A stretch of 61,000 nucleotides of DNA, from positions 683,138-744,137 of the forward strand of contig CAJNDS010000247.1 of assembly GCA_905221605.1 (NCBI GenBank). Direction: 5' to 3'. The notes under the pieces are model-generated. The model saw only the letters and a program-made list of their open reading frames with translations, was not told the DNA's origin and did not search any database. The DNA is from Symbiodinium natans. Its lineage: Eukaryota; Sar; Dinophyceae; Suessiales; Symbiodiniaceae. Numbering within the stretch: position 1 is the first letter of the stretch; each line of letters starts with the position of its first letter. The translations under genes and the position numbers were made by a program. Below, piece after piece: positions 11,489-21,345 of this stretch.

Positions 11489-11585
11489 GAGCCCAATACC
11501 CCTTAATGAAGGAATATTCCTTAAATTATGAAGGGATCCTTGATATGATTTAAGGAATATTCCTTCATTAAGGGGTATTGGGCTC
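11489..11585. mobile_element. Palindromic MITE, family A, copy 1
   Basis: 97 bp with perfectly complementary 38-bp arms (GAGCCCAATACCCCTTAATG at the left tip) around a 21-bp loop. A second copy of identical length is at 39608-39704. It has no coding capacity and would form a stable hairpin. No clear target duplication is seen. Confidence 0.85.
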
Positions 11586-11955
11586 TTTATGTACCTTGAG
11601 GCACCGATGCGGGGCCACTTCGTGCGGAGGACCTGCCAAGCCATTTTTTGAAGGTGCTCGCTGTGCGGGGCTTGCGAGGTCGCAGTGTCATAATTCATGG
11701 GTTCGGGTTTGGGGTTTGGGTTTGAGGTTTATGGTTTAGGGCCTGCTGGACTCAGCTTGCACCCAATTCAAAACTCACGACAACACGCTGATCCAAAGTA
11801 CTGCCTAAATCTCGAGCACGATGTCATCCGCATCCCCTCTTCAATACGGCCGTGGAGCCCGAAATCTCCAGCCAAGTATAGGTTACCCGGTTGCCCATGA
11901 TTGAAGTACTTGGAAGCATGACCTGGAAGTATATGGAAGTACATTGGAAGTACAG

Positions 11956-12063
11956 TATATGGGTATTTTCAAGAATAGGGGGTACCCTTACTGAATGCAC
12001 CCCAAAATTGTATAATCCTCAACCCCCAAAAGGGTACCCCTATTTTCGGAAACCCCCATATGG
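11956..12063. mobile_element. Inverted-repeat element, family C, copy 1
   Basis: Left arm near TATATGGGTATTTTCAAGAA and right arm reading TACCCCTATTTTCGGAAACC pair imperfectly and share the core AATAGGGGGTACCC. Related copies are at 24113-24170 and 50108-50220. Probably a non-autonomous DNA transposon; target duplication not resolved. Confidence 0.6.
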
Positions 12064-12321
12064 ACGTGCATGAAAGCATAGATAGGGGAAGCGACGCCAG
12101 GACTGCGCCATTGTTTGCCGCTCTGGCGCTGCTGGCGTCTTGCTCCCGGCTTTTGTCACCATCGCCTGCAGCCACGGCACACTGAAACCCTAATGAGGCC
12201 TCGGGCCTATGAAGGCCTAGAAAGCCCATATGGCCCAGAAAGCCTAACTCCGAACCTCAGTCCCAGCGATGAGGGTTTACGGTGTAGGGTGGGAGGTGTT
12301 GTTTGCAGAGTTCAGAGCCGA

Positions 12322-12390
12322 GAGGGTCTTTCAAGTTCCTCATTCTGTAGCAAGCTCAGCCCTCCAAGCTTCTGGAGCGCCCTCGCCATG
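12322..12390 (+). CDS. Weak candidate exon, segment C of the Cys module
   Basis: Reads SSFCSKLSPPSFWSALA. C-x-K-L-x-P-x-SF fits segment C with one residue missing before the Leu and Trp in place of the last residue before Cys. Splice borders are unclear. Confidence 0.35.
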
Positions 12391-12560
12391 GGGCCCCAAA
12401 GAACGCCGGATCCGAATATGAACCCTTGGGGGCAAAAACCCGGAGCCTCCCCAAAACTGTTAGAATCCCAACAGCCCCAAACCGCCAACATCCCCAAGCC
12501 CCTTCTGAAGGCCATGGCCAACTGCAATTCGGATCAAGGCCCTGAGCTCTTGGGGGGTGG

Positions 12561-12680
12561 TTAGGGCTTAGGGTTTAGGGATCGGACTGCGTCAAGGTTC
12601 AAAGAGCGCCGGCTCAGGGTTTAGGGTTTGGGGTTTGGGGTTTAAAGGTTTAGGGTTTTAGGGTGGTGGGATGTTTACGG
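12561..12680. repeat. Degenerate TTTAGGG patch
   Basis: Scattered TTTAGGG, TTTGGGG and TTTTAGGG words in + orientation. Similar looser words continue to about 12850. Confidence 0.8.
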
Positions 12681-13246
12681 TTTAAGGGCGGCTAGGGTGT
12701 TTTAGGGGCTTGGCTGGGTTCAGGGCTCCGGGAACTTCAGGGCCTTAGATTGGGGTTTGCATGGGGTGCGGGTTTTGGAGTCTAGAGTAGGGTCTCTTTT
12801 CGGACTTAGATTGGGTTCAGGGTTCAGGGCTTTGGGGCTTTAGACGTTTTGAGGCGTGATCCTTGCAGAAGCCCGAGCTGTGCGGCCTCCCCTACAAGCA
12901 ATCAGCTTCAGGGTTTCCCTGAGCTGGGACTCCAAAATACCCCAAGCCCTTCAGGCCTCCATGCGCAAGAACCTGAAAAAGCCCCAAGAATGGGAGATCC
13001 TGAAGCTCTTGAGCAGTCTCCATCCTGAAGCCCTTCAACCTTCAAGTAATAAGTAATAAGCCTTTCGCCCCCCAAAACGCCACAGGAACCCTAAACCTTT
13101 TTACACCCCTCCTTCTCTAAAATCGTCCAAAATTCTAGCACCTCAAAGAGGTCGCTTTCAGCTGACGGGATGCGCAGAGGCCTCGTGAATGCTTTGCAGT
13201 TAGGTGCAGGGGCGTAGGTAGTGAATAGAGGTATGGGGATGCTTGC

Positions 13247-13375
13247 TTCCCTACGAAGTCCGAGCCGTGCGGATTCACATCTGTTCCAGTCTGTTATACC
13301 ATACCTTGCATTCAGGCCAGGTCATGCGTGAGGGACGGCTGTGCGTCACCAGCTGCCAGGAAGCTACTGTAGAGA
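13247..13375 (+). CDS. Weak candidate exon, segment B of the Cys module
   Basis: Frame reads HSGQVMREGRLCVTSCQEAT. The C-x3-C spacing and the preceding Gly fit segment B, but the GY-x-PS tail is missing. Confidence 0.35.
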
Positions 13376-13575
13376 CGTGTGTCTTTGGCTGCGTTGCAGG
13401 CCAAGTGCCGCCTGCCGGTCAACACCACAGGCACGAAAGAAGTGCAGCCACGTGGGTTTCTTCAGCAGGAATCGGCAGGATCGCTTCGAACATGACAACG
13501 CACGTTCTTTGCAGGTCCGCATGTTGCTGGGGTTGTACATAATCTGCCCGCGCTGATGTTGCCGCCCTGCTGAGG

Positions 13576-13665
13576 GTACGATGTTTCCGGATGCAGAACG
13601 GCCTCTGGACCTTTGGCGGCCTACCAGTGTGCGGTGCACAGAATAATTCTGTCTGCAGCTCATTC
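13576..13665 (+). CDS. Weak candidate exon, C-to-A junction of the Cys module
   Basis: After CTGAG|G the frame reads VRCFRMQNGLWTF and continues GGLPVCGAQNNSVC. The pattern C-x4-NG-x-W...C resembles a classical sushi domain end more than the other copies do. Could be chance. Confidence 0.35.
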
Positions 13666-13745
13666 TTGTACATGTGACCTAGAGGGCTAAGACCCGAGAG
13701 CTGTGTGGGAATGATCAAATGCATCATAAGACAGTATGAGCACGA

Positions 13746-13968
13746 CCCTAACCCCTAAGCCCTAAACCCTAAAGCCCAAACCCTAAGCCTTAAACAAGAA
13801 AAAAACCAGAGAAATCCTAAAAAAAGTCTCTGGACTCCCCCAGAAAACCCTAAAACACCAAGATCCCAAACCCTAACACCCCAAACCCTAAACCCCAAGA
13901 CCCAAAACCCTACAACCCTAAACCCCTAAATCCCTCAACTCCCCCCCCCCCCCCAAACCCTAAGCCCC
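13746..13968. repeat. Degenerate CCCTAAA-rich tract
   Basis: CCCTAAA, CCCCAAA and CCCTAAG words over about 220 bp, ending in a C run (about 13941-13954). Frames through it are not coding. Confidence 0.85.
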
Positions 13969-14430
13969 TCAAAACAGACCCTTCCCAGATGCAAAAAAAG
14001 CCCCGCTCTCCAGGTGCCGTGTCCTGCGCCGCGGGCTTCGCTCCCACCGTCGGGCAAGCGGTGCAGGTCGGGGGCCTTGGGCTTCCGAGGGCTTAGAAGT
14101 CTGTTTTGACTGACATTTACAATCATTTACATGTGTGTGTGTGTGTGTTTTTTTTTTTTTTTTAATCTCGGGTCTCTAAAGGGCTTGTGTAGGGCTGATT
14201 TGTTTATGCAGATTTCTATGGGTTTTTTTGGGCATGCAGGTCTTGTGGGGTTTGTAGGGTTTAGGGTTTGCCAGTGTTTAGGGTTTGTCTGAGGATTCAG
14301 GCTGGTTAGGGTTCTACATGGGGTCTAGGCCCTTAGGCTCACAGATTGGGGTTTCGGGGGGTGAGTTCGGGGGGCTGACCTGTGCTAGGCATGTTTGGGG
14401 CCCAGCCTTTCCAAGCCCACACCGCCCACG

Positions 14431-14515
14431 CAGATAGGTCTTGGTCTTTGGGGTGCGAGAGCTGTTGCCGAGATGGCAGGGCAAGGTCCGATGGCATTCA
14501 GTGCCTTGAAGCCTA
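14431..14515 (+). CDS. Candidate exon, segment B of the Cys module
   Basis: Reads LGCESCCRDGRARSDGIQC. Cysteine spacing C-x3-C-x2-G-x8-C equals that of the best segment B copy at 56336, although the conserved HG, Tyr and Pro-Ser residues are missing. The frame continues into a TA repeat and is not extended. Confidence 0.4.
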
Positions 14516-14562
14516 CAAAACAGTTTTACGAAGTTCATGTCACCATACTATAGGTTTAAGAA

Positions 14563-14615
14563 CCATATATATATATATATATATATAGTTTTTTTAATGT
14601 ATATATATATATATC
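14563..14615. repeat. TA dinucleotide repeats
   Basis: Two TATATA runs separated by GTTTTTTTAATG. From here to 15.8 kb no gene is seen; 14930-15000 is A/G-rich (GGAAGGAAGGGA words). Confidence 0.9.
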
Positions 14616-15877
14616 ACCTTCATGGGCGAGAGTATCCAGTCTGACCCTCGAAGCCCGATAGCTGGACAAGGTGAACTGCGAGGAGGGCGAGCCCGATTTC
14701 CGGTTCAGCGGGTGCGACGCTGAGCATGGGTCAAGATCAGGGCGCGAAGGAACCGCAGAGGGACTAAACACATGGCCCAAAGGGACCTACTCCTTTTGCA
14801 AAGCTCCGGCCCTTTCTCATCCCTGTTTGTTTTCTGCAGCCTTCAGCGACAGTGGCTCATTCCTCAGCATCTGCTTTTGAGTGAATTCTTCAGTCATGGC
14901 ATGTAGAGAGCGTGTCAAGAATAGCGCGAAAGACAGGAAGGGAAAAGGAAGGAAGGGAGCAAGGGAGGAAGGGAGGAGGCGAGCGAGAGCAGGGAGAGGA
15001 CGGATGTGACATGGGAGTCCACAAGTCGCCCTGCCTGTGGGACCAAGCAGGGTCCCCGCCTGCCTCCAGCCCTTTTGCTCCGGCCCTGTGGTTGCAGCAG
15101 GCCATAGGAAACATTCTTGCAACACCCAGAAATCCTTTTATTGGAGCCTTCGCCTGACCCATCTCAGGATCCTATGGATCCTCTATAAGCCGCGCCAAGC
15201 TTGTCTTTGTAGATCCCCTCCCTTCCCCATGGAGGGTGAGCGAGGAAATTGAGAGAAAGGAAATGGGGAAGTGGGAGATTGGCGGGGGGGGGCTTGCTCC
15301 TTGTTCGGGTGACATTGCATGACATAGCCGACAAACTCATGTAGATTCAGCCACGGATTTGAAGTGGGTCCGTGTTGACCTCTGGATTCGTAGACTTATG
15401 CTCACGGGTGGTTATTAGACAAGCAAAATGACGGTGTGGCCTCCCGATGCCTAGCTGGCCTCTCCTAAGCCCAAACAGCCCTCAATCTGAGCAACAACCC
15501 CAAAGCACGGCACGAGGTGTTTCCCGCACTGCGTAGCCCCTGCTGGCATTCTTTATGCCCCTGACATGCCCGGGCCTCAGCAACCAGCCATATGGTCCAG
15601 GGGCATGCGAGAGGGCATTTCTTATTCTTCGTCATTGTCGTTCTTATTCTTACTGCTCTTATTATCCTTCCCTATTTCTGCAGTACTTCAGGGCTTGCAA
15701 CCCTCAGCAATCCGAATTCCTAGTGCAAACGCCGCAAGGGAGGTTTGCATGGTTTGACGACACTATGCGGTCAAACCTCAGATGCCAAATCACAGTCTTG
15801 CTCTGCTCCCTAAGCCCTATACGCCCTAAGCCCTATACGCCCTAAGCCCTCACGGCCTCTTCTCCCCATTTCCGCAG

Positions 15878-15965
15878 TGCCTGCGACGGCGGCGCCATGG
15901 TGCCGCACCGTTCCAGCTGCCACGCAGCCTGCGAAGGGGCCTCAACTTGCAGCATTGAGCAGGGA
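15878..15965 (+). CDS. Exon, segments A/B of the Cys module
   Basis: Follows an excellent acceptor (CCCCATTTCCGCAG ending at 15877). Reads ACDGGAMVPHRSSCHAACEG: Cys followed by a D/E-G pair, a V-P-H turn, then C-x3-C. This is the same layout as the copies at 45996 (PCAEGLSILHGATCTFRC) and 54822 (ACADGAVVESGGQCQAIC). It is the first strong module exon of the window. The 3' border is not certain. Confidence 0.62.
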
Positions 15966-16179
15966 TTTCGGCATTCGGGTCTTAGGGGTTTTCTAGGGTC
16001 TGCATGGGCAGTGGGAGCCTATGGTCTCCAGCAGGGTTTCGCGATGACATAGTGTATGGAGGGCGACCCCGAGAAAACACGAAACAGGCCACGGCCTTCT
16101 TACGACTCTCCTTAGGTTCTAGTTTTGGTTCCTAGTGCTTTGGTACAATCTCCACTGCTGCTGCTGCGGCGGCGGTGGC

Positions 16180-16275
16180 GACTGCGACTGCGACTGCGAC
16201 TGCGACTGCGACTGCGACTGCCGCTGCCGCTGCCACTGCTACTGCTACTGCCACTGCCACTACTCCTACTGCTAC
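16180..16275. repeat. GACTGC / CTGCCA / CTACTG hexamer array
   Basis: GACTGC repeated about six times, changing into GCTGCC, CACTGC and TACTGC variants. It precedes the candidate exon at 16308. Confidence 0.9.
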
Positions 16276-16307
16276 TGCACATTGTTGAAGCGCTGTGCGC
16301 TCTTAAG

Positions 16308-16375
16308 GTCGAGGGCTACCAGCCGATACCCTCGGAGCTCAGGCAGGATGCAAGTGCAGGGTGTCAGGGTGGTCG
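16308..16375 (+). CDS. Candidate exon, segment C (GY-x-P start) of the Cys module
   Basis: After CTCTTAAG| the frame reads VEGYQPIPSELRQDASAG. GY-x-P and the Leu at the right distance match segment C, but the Cys after Leu is replaced by Gln. It is either a diverged copy or chance. Confidence 0.4.
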
Positions 16376-17073
16376 GAAAGAGACTTGCGAAGCAGAGGAA
16401 ATTAACGTAGGAAAGGGCCAGGCGAGCTACGGGGAAGAGCCGAGACCTCGCGACAAGAACCAGAGAAGCTCGTAACGGAAACCCCAAGGGGGTTGCAACG
16501 GGAACCCGAACCGGGCTGCTCAGGTCAACTAAGCTCAGGCAAACGCTCTGCGCATTCGGGGCGGCTGGCCCTTCCAAGTCATGTCTGTATGCTACAAATG
16601 CATGGATGAGGTCTGCATCTTTTGGGATTTGGTCTGCCTTAGCTGGCTTTGCCTAGGACGCTTCGTTTGCACAATCCTGGGAGACTGCTTGCTGCGCCGC
16701 GTGCTGGGCCACTGCGCGTAAAGTGTGGAAAGAATGTCCGGGCAGACGCGAAGATTGCTACATCGCCGAGAGGGCAGCTTTGCCTCGGCGACGTCCATCG
16801 CTGCTCAGCATGGACGAAGCTCGAAGGCTTCTCTTAAGTTCTCGATGGCGAAATGCTTCCTTTTGCTCGATGGAAGCACGTTGATCTTTCGAAGGGTCTG
16901 CCAACTGCTGCGAGGTGCGTCCCTGTGGAAAAGGGACGGTTTCAGCCAGTTGTGGTTTTAGAGGTTCCAGTTCTTGAAAATCCACAGCATCTCAGACACT
17001 CCAGGGTCAGAGCCGCGGTTGCTTGGAGCTTCCCTTTGCCTTTGGAGGGCTCGTTTTAAACCGATGCGTGCAG

Positions 17074-17150
17074 GTGCCAGCTTGGCTTCCTCATCCCAGA
17101 GACCTTTGAGTGCAGGGAGGCAGGGCCCTCAGCCCCAAGCCCAAGCTTTC
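17074..17150 (+). CDS. Exon, segment C running into A of the Cys module
   Basis: Acceptor GCGTGCAG|G, then CQLGFLIPETFECREAG, an excellent segment C: C-x2-G-x-L-x-P-x-TF-x-C. It is followed by PSAPSP, which may begin the next segment A. The codon at the acceptor starts one base in, as at 21097. Confidence 0.68.
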
Positions 17151-17367
17151 CAGACAAACCCCTCACCCCGAATCGTAGCCGGAACCAACCGGGACATGTA
17201 CCCGGGGGTGGAACAGGAGGGTGCGAGATCACGCTTTGCGCTTCAGGCTTGAGGGTTCATGAGGGTTTAGTGGTTTCTAGTTTTAGGCCGGCGGCTTTAG
17301 GGCTTGAGGGTTGAGGGTTCAGGGTTAGGCATTTGGGCTTCAGGGACTAAAGGTTCCGTTGCGAGAA

Positions 17368-17455
17368 GTTTGGCTTCTACTGGATTCGCTTGTTGCTGTA
17401 CCGCCCGTTGCGACTCTCTTTACACCTTTCTTTGGTTTCCGTGTTACCACCTTCA
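17368..17455 (+). CDS. Exon, segment B of the Cys module
   Basis: Reads GFACCCTARCDSLYTFLWFP followed by C. The block C-TAR-C-DSL-Y-x6-C has the same spacing as C-TTS-C-LPG-Y-x7-C at 56336. The HG before the first Cys is absent. Confidence 0.5.
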
Positions 17456-17735
17456 CCCACGATCACCCCTCTCCGTCAAGCCTGGCCCGAACACTCCCTC
17501 CATCAGTGGCCAAGGTTCGGGTTTAGGGTTTATCATGCATGGGCCCAGCCCCATGAGATGAACACTCTTGCATCAGTCTTGCAGTGGAGCTTTAGGGTTT
17601 TGGACGGAAAAGAGTTTGGGTTCGTGATGTTTACAGGTGTCTTTACAGCATTCCCAGGTCCTCTCTTTGGGAGCCTAAGACCATAAGCACCAGAGAGCAC
17701 CAGGTGCCAGAAATGAAATGCTCTCATCGTTCCAG

Positions 17736-17797
17736 GCTTCGTGCATTGTGCCCGAGAACATCTCGAACGCGCGCGATCCACCCTGCGAGGCTGTTGG
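17736..17797 (+). CDS. Exon, segment A of the Cys module
   Basis: Acceptor ATCGTTCCAG|, then ASCIVPENISNARDPPCEAV. The 13 residues between the two cysteines, the Pro after the first, the I-x-NA core and P-x-C-E are shared with the copy at 21287. It forms an ordered A-B-C triple with 18061 and 18452. Confidence 0.75.
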
Positions 17798-18060
17798 GTG
17801 GGGTGCTTGGGGTCATATTGTCCTGTTGCTTGTACGTGTTAGTCTTGGAGTGCGTTGGCTGCCATCCGAGTTGCGGGTAGCAGGTGGAAGGCATGGGAAG
17901 TGGTGCCTGGGATCTATTTTTTTTGAATGGCTTGCCATCGCAGCCCCCCTGAACATTGCATCGAGATGCGAGCTGCCCGGGGCTGCTGCTTGCTACAGTT
18001 CACTCAGACCCTGCAGACTTTGGGGTTTAGAGTCCCCCCCCCCACTCGCCCCCCCTACAG

Positions 18061-18162
18061 AATGCTGAACTCGAAGCACTCCTTTGAGCGCAAGGAGGGC
18101 TCTACACTGGTGTCGGGGACAACCTGCACGACCCGTTGCCTTGAGGCACATGGGCACACGTG
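18061..18162 (+). CDS. Exon, segment B of the Cys module
   Basis: Preceded by a C-rich tract and CTACAG. Reads KEGSTLVSGTTCTTRCLEAH: EG, then a Val-Ser-Gly turn, then C-TTR-C. A donor candidate GGTAAATT follows at about 18163. It is the middle part of the triple 17736-18535. Confidence 0.75.
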
Positions 18163-18451
18163 GTAAATTCAGGACTTGGGGCAGTATCGGCCATAAGACA
18201 ACACAGGGCTTACGATGCTCAACTTCTCCTTCTAGAGTAGGGGTAGACGATGCGTCGGTGTCACACGAGCTCAGCTTCGAATTCTGCTTTCCAGACACAG
18301 GTCAGGTCAGGGGCGCCAACCTCAACCGATCTAAGCCCTAGCTAGGGCTAGAAGGCCTCGGAGCCGACATCTCGAATCCCCAAGTCCGAAGTCCAACCCT
18401 ACATCTAGCGCGCCATCCGATATTGGCGTGCCAGAAGCAGAGCATTGCCAG

Positions 18452-18535
18452 GGCTTTGCGCCCAACGTGGCGCAGCTCAGTTGCAGGAAGGGCCAGCTCG
18501 ACCCGGACTCCTTCAGCCTCTCGGATGCAAAAATT
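18452..18535 (+). CDS. Exon, segment C of the Cys module
   Basis: After CATTGCCAG| the frame reads GFAPNVAQLSCRKGQLDPDS then FSLSDA. GF-x-P, LSC, G-x-L-x-P and SF are all in register. The final Cys is Leu. It completes a full module with 17736 and 18061. Confidence 0.75.
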
Positions 18536-19930
18536 TTAGGGCATTTCGCCGGGCTTCAGGAGTAAGGAAAGGCTACACAGGGTGCTAGGACGGCTGCTTT
18601 GGTAACCACTGATGCAGCCAAGACCATGACTAGGGCTTCATCCAAGAATCGGCAAGTGGCCTGGCCAGATTTCGCAAACCGTCTCAAAGCTTTCCCGGAG
18701 TCGATGTGAGTTTCAGGAAGCTTATACGGTTCGCGGGGGCTTGTACACGTCTGTCAAAAGCAACCGAAGAACCATGCCTACGGAGTGCTCAATGATATGC
18801 AGTTTCCAATATAATATGTACACCATTGCTTAGGTTCCTAGAACATCTGCTCCTGGTTCTACCTAAGCATAGGGGCCCTCAACGCTCTGCCGCTGAAGCG
18901 GCTTCTGCCTCGAGCCACTGCACGCTGAAGAGGTGCCGAGGCGCCGACATCAACCAAGCTTGGCCCATCCCGATCCAACACCTCAAGAGACCAAGAGCCC
19001 GTAGAAGCTAATAGAAGCCTGCTCTGCTAAACCCCCCCCCCCCCCCGCCCCGTACCCCTCTGCCCGCTGACCCAGGTTGCTCTGGCCTTCCCTGCGCCGC
19101 GCCAGAAAACGACGAGGTGCGGTCTCTTTGTCTGTTGTCTTTTGTTTTGTCTTTTTCGTGGTGGTGGTTGTTCGTTGTTGTAGTTGTGGTTGTGTGGTTG
19201 TTGTTGGTCCGGTGTTGGTGGGTGGCGGTTGTGGAACGGTTTTCGAGGCGTTCTGGAGGAGGCACATGTGCGCTTTCCGGGGCGTGTTGGTTCCCAGACC
19301 CTCCTGAAAGACGGGTTCAAGAGGTTGTTGCAAGCGTTTGGAGAATGGTGGGTCATGGAGTCAGTCATGTATGAAAGACAAATGCACCTCCCAAACGCTG
19401 CTACGGCGAACTCCTTCGCACTGCTGGAATAAATCTGAGAGACAAAGCAGTCTTTTCCTGCCCGCCAGGAATACGCTTCGCTTTGAGCTCAGAAGTTTCC
19501 AACTGTCCTGGGAGCTCCCTTTAAGATTTCGATGCTTTTGGTTTTGGGGTTAGCATTTGAGGCTTTGGAGTTGTAGTGTAGAGTCTGTCTGCAGCGGCGT
19601 GCAGGATGGAGTTCACAGTGCGTGCCGAGGGGTGCAGTCTGGACACTTGTAAGCTCAAGACCAAAGGTTAAAGCCCTAAAGCCAGACCTAAACCCTTGGC
19701 GCCCCCCAAACCCTGTGTTGCGGCATGGTGTTGCTTTCACCATCAAGTTGAGGGATCTCCGGCTGAAGGAACTTTGAAGACGAAGTGTGACATGTACCAC
19801 CATCCCAAACCCTGAATGCGCCAGTTCAAACTCACGAAAGCCCTGAAACCTTAAAGCGCTCATTTGCCGAGACGCCGACCTCGCCCCTGAGCCTAAAACT
19901 TCGATCGCCCGAGCCGAAAGCTAATGTGCG

Positions 19931-20038
19931 GGGTCGGAATAGTTACTTGAATAGTATTCTCTTATAATTATAATGGACCTTAATATAGTTATCCCGTAGT
20001 AACCCCCCCAAAACCCTATTCCAATGATTAAGGCCCCT
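19931..20038. mobile_element. Short AT-rich element, family E, copy 1
   Basis: Contains GGAATAGTTACTTGAATAG, then TAATGGACCTTAATATAGTT, then AAAACCCTATTCC. The same order of words is seen in copies at 24669-24760 and, reversed, at 54355-54460. Probably a MITE with short terminal repeats (GGAATAG / CTATTCC). Confidence 0.55.
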
Positions 20039-20437
20039 ACGTTACCCGTCTCCTGAAGAAGCCTGCAAGGCCTTCTTGTGCAGAAGGGGCCGAGATACCC
20101 CATGGAGGTGCCAGCGGGTTGCGGTGCAGATCGCTTGGCCATGCACCCTTGGACCCGAACCGGTTTCGGGGTAGGCTGCTGAGCATTGCAACAAGTCTGT
20201 TTTCTTGAAGCTGATCCGGCCTGTAGGGCAGACTGTGATCTGACGCCTGAAATCACACTGTAACTCACATCCGGCCGTAAAGCGCGTCAAGCCCCTGCCC
20301 CGACCTCTCTAAGTCCCAGGAAGGTTTGGCACCGCAACAACCAGGCCTTTCTGAACCCAAAACCCAAGCTGAACTCCGAAGCCCGAAGCCCGAAACTTAA
20401 GCCGAAGTAGCGGTGAGCCCCTGCTCTTGAATGTCAG

Positions 20438-20530
20438 GCACCTGCACCGCCCAGTGCAAGGAAGGCAGCTCCCCCACGCCCAGGAGCCTCCAGTGCAGCA
20501 CTCAGTACCTTCGGGGCTTCAAGGCTGCTT
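20438..20530 (+). CDS. Exon, segments B/C of the Cys module
   Basis: After AATGTCAG| the frame reads GTCTAQCKEGSSPTPRSLQC: C-TAQ-C-x2-G followed by P-x3-L-x-C. The frame stops at about 20530, beyond the recognisable part. The upstream HG belongs to a segment not found nearby. Confidence 0.68.
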
Positions 20531-20554
20531 GAGGGCATTTTTTCAATATTACTG

Positions 20555-20618
20555 TTATTAATGTTAATTATTACAGTACTGTTCTTTTTGTTACTGTTAG
20601 TGTTATTGTTATTGTTAC

Positions 20619-20660
<42 letters not shown>
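20555..20660. repeat. TTA/TTG-rich tract and GAT trinucleotide run
   Basis: Imperfect TTATTGTTAC tract followed by about fourteen ATG/GAT triplets (about 20619-20660). Confidence 0.9.
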
Positions 20661-20661
<1 letters not shown>

Positions 20662-21096
20662 GATGTTTGGAGCAGGAAGGCCGAGTCCAGTTCGGGCTTG
20701 GAGAGTGGGCCTTTGGGCAAGTAGGCAGCACATTCCGAGCCTAGCATCACGCACACATGCATAAGACGACCCGTTCTTTTTTGTGTAGGGTCATACAGGC
20801 GACATCGGTTTCATCTCAAGAATGCCAGCGGGCGCGAAAACACTCGGCTCTCCGAACGTAAGAAGGCGCAGGTGAGATTTTCAAAGTCGCCGAGCTGGCC
20901 GCTTTGCTTTGATCGCACATTTCTTGCTGCGCGACCTCCATGCTCTCCATCCTTCCTAGTCTTTGACTGCTCTGCTCGTGCTGAGACGGGGAAGGAACCC
21001 GGAGGGAGGGGGCTTGTCAGGTTGCACCAGCACGCTGTACTTTCATGTCTGGTAGCAGGGTGAGGCAGGAGTCGGCCATGGCAGAATGTTGCCCAG

Positions 21097-21150
21097 GTGC
21101 TTCGTGCAGACGATGCACCCCCTGAACTTCACTTGCGGCAAGGACACGCA
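21097..21150 (+). CDS. Exon, segment C of the Cys module
   Basis: Acceptor GTTGCCCAG|G, then CFVQTMHPLNFTCGKDT. C-x5-HP-x-NFTC matches the end of segment C and uses the same acceptor phase as 17074. Confidence 0.62.
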
Positions 21151-21286
21151 AAGGGGTGCATTTTCGAAAGTCATGGCAGAAGCCTGCAGGCAGACCGAGA
21201 CGAGAGAGTACGTAATTGCAGCCTGCCCTTCTCTCAGCCTGCACGATATCCACATGCCATTGTTATTTTCGCCCGTCGGGCGTCAG

Positions 21287-21345
21287 ACCTGCAATGCTCC
21301 GAGCGGCATCGCCAATGCCTTGGAGCCAGCCTGCGAGGAGGCGAG
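21287..21345 (+). CDS. Exon, segment A of the Cys module (reference copy)
   Basis: After GGGCGTCAG| the frame reads TCNAPSGIANALEPACEEAR. This is the cleanest segment A: C-x-AP-x2-I-x-NA-x2-P-x-C-EE. The next segment B should follow; a good one is at 22884. Confidence 0.75.
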
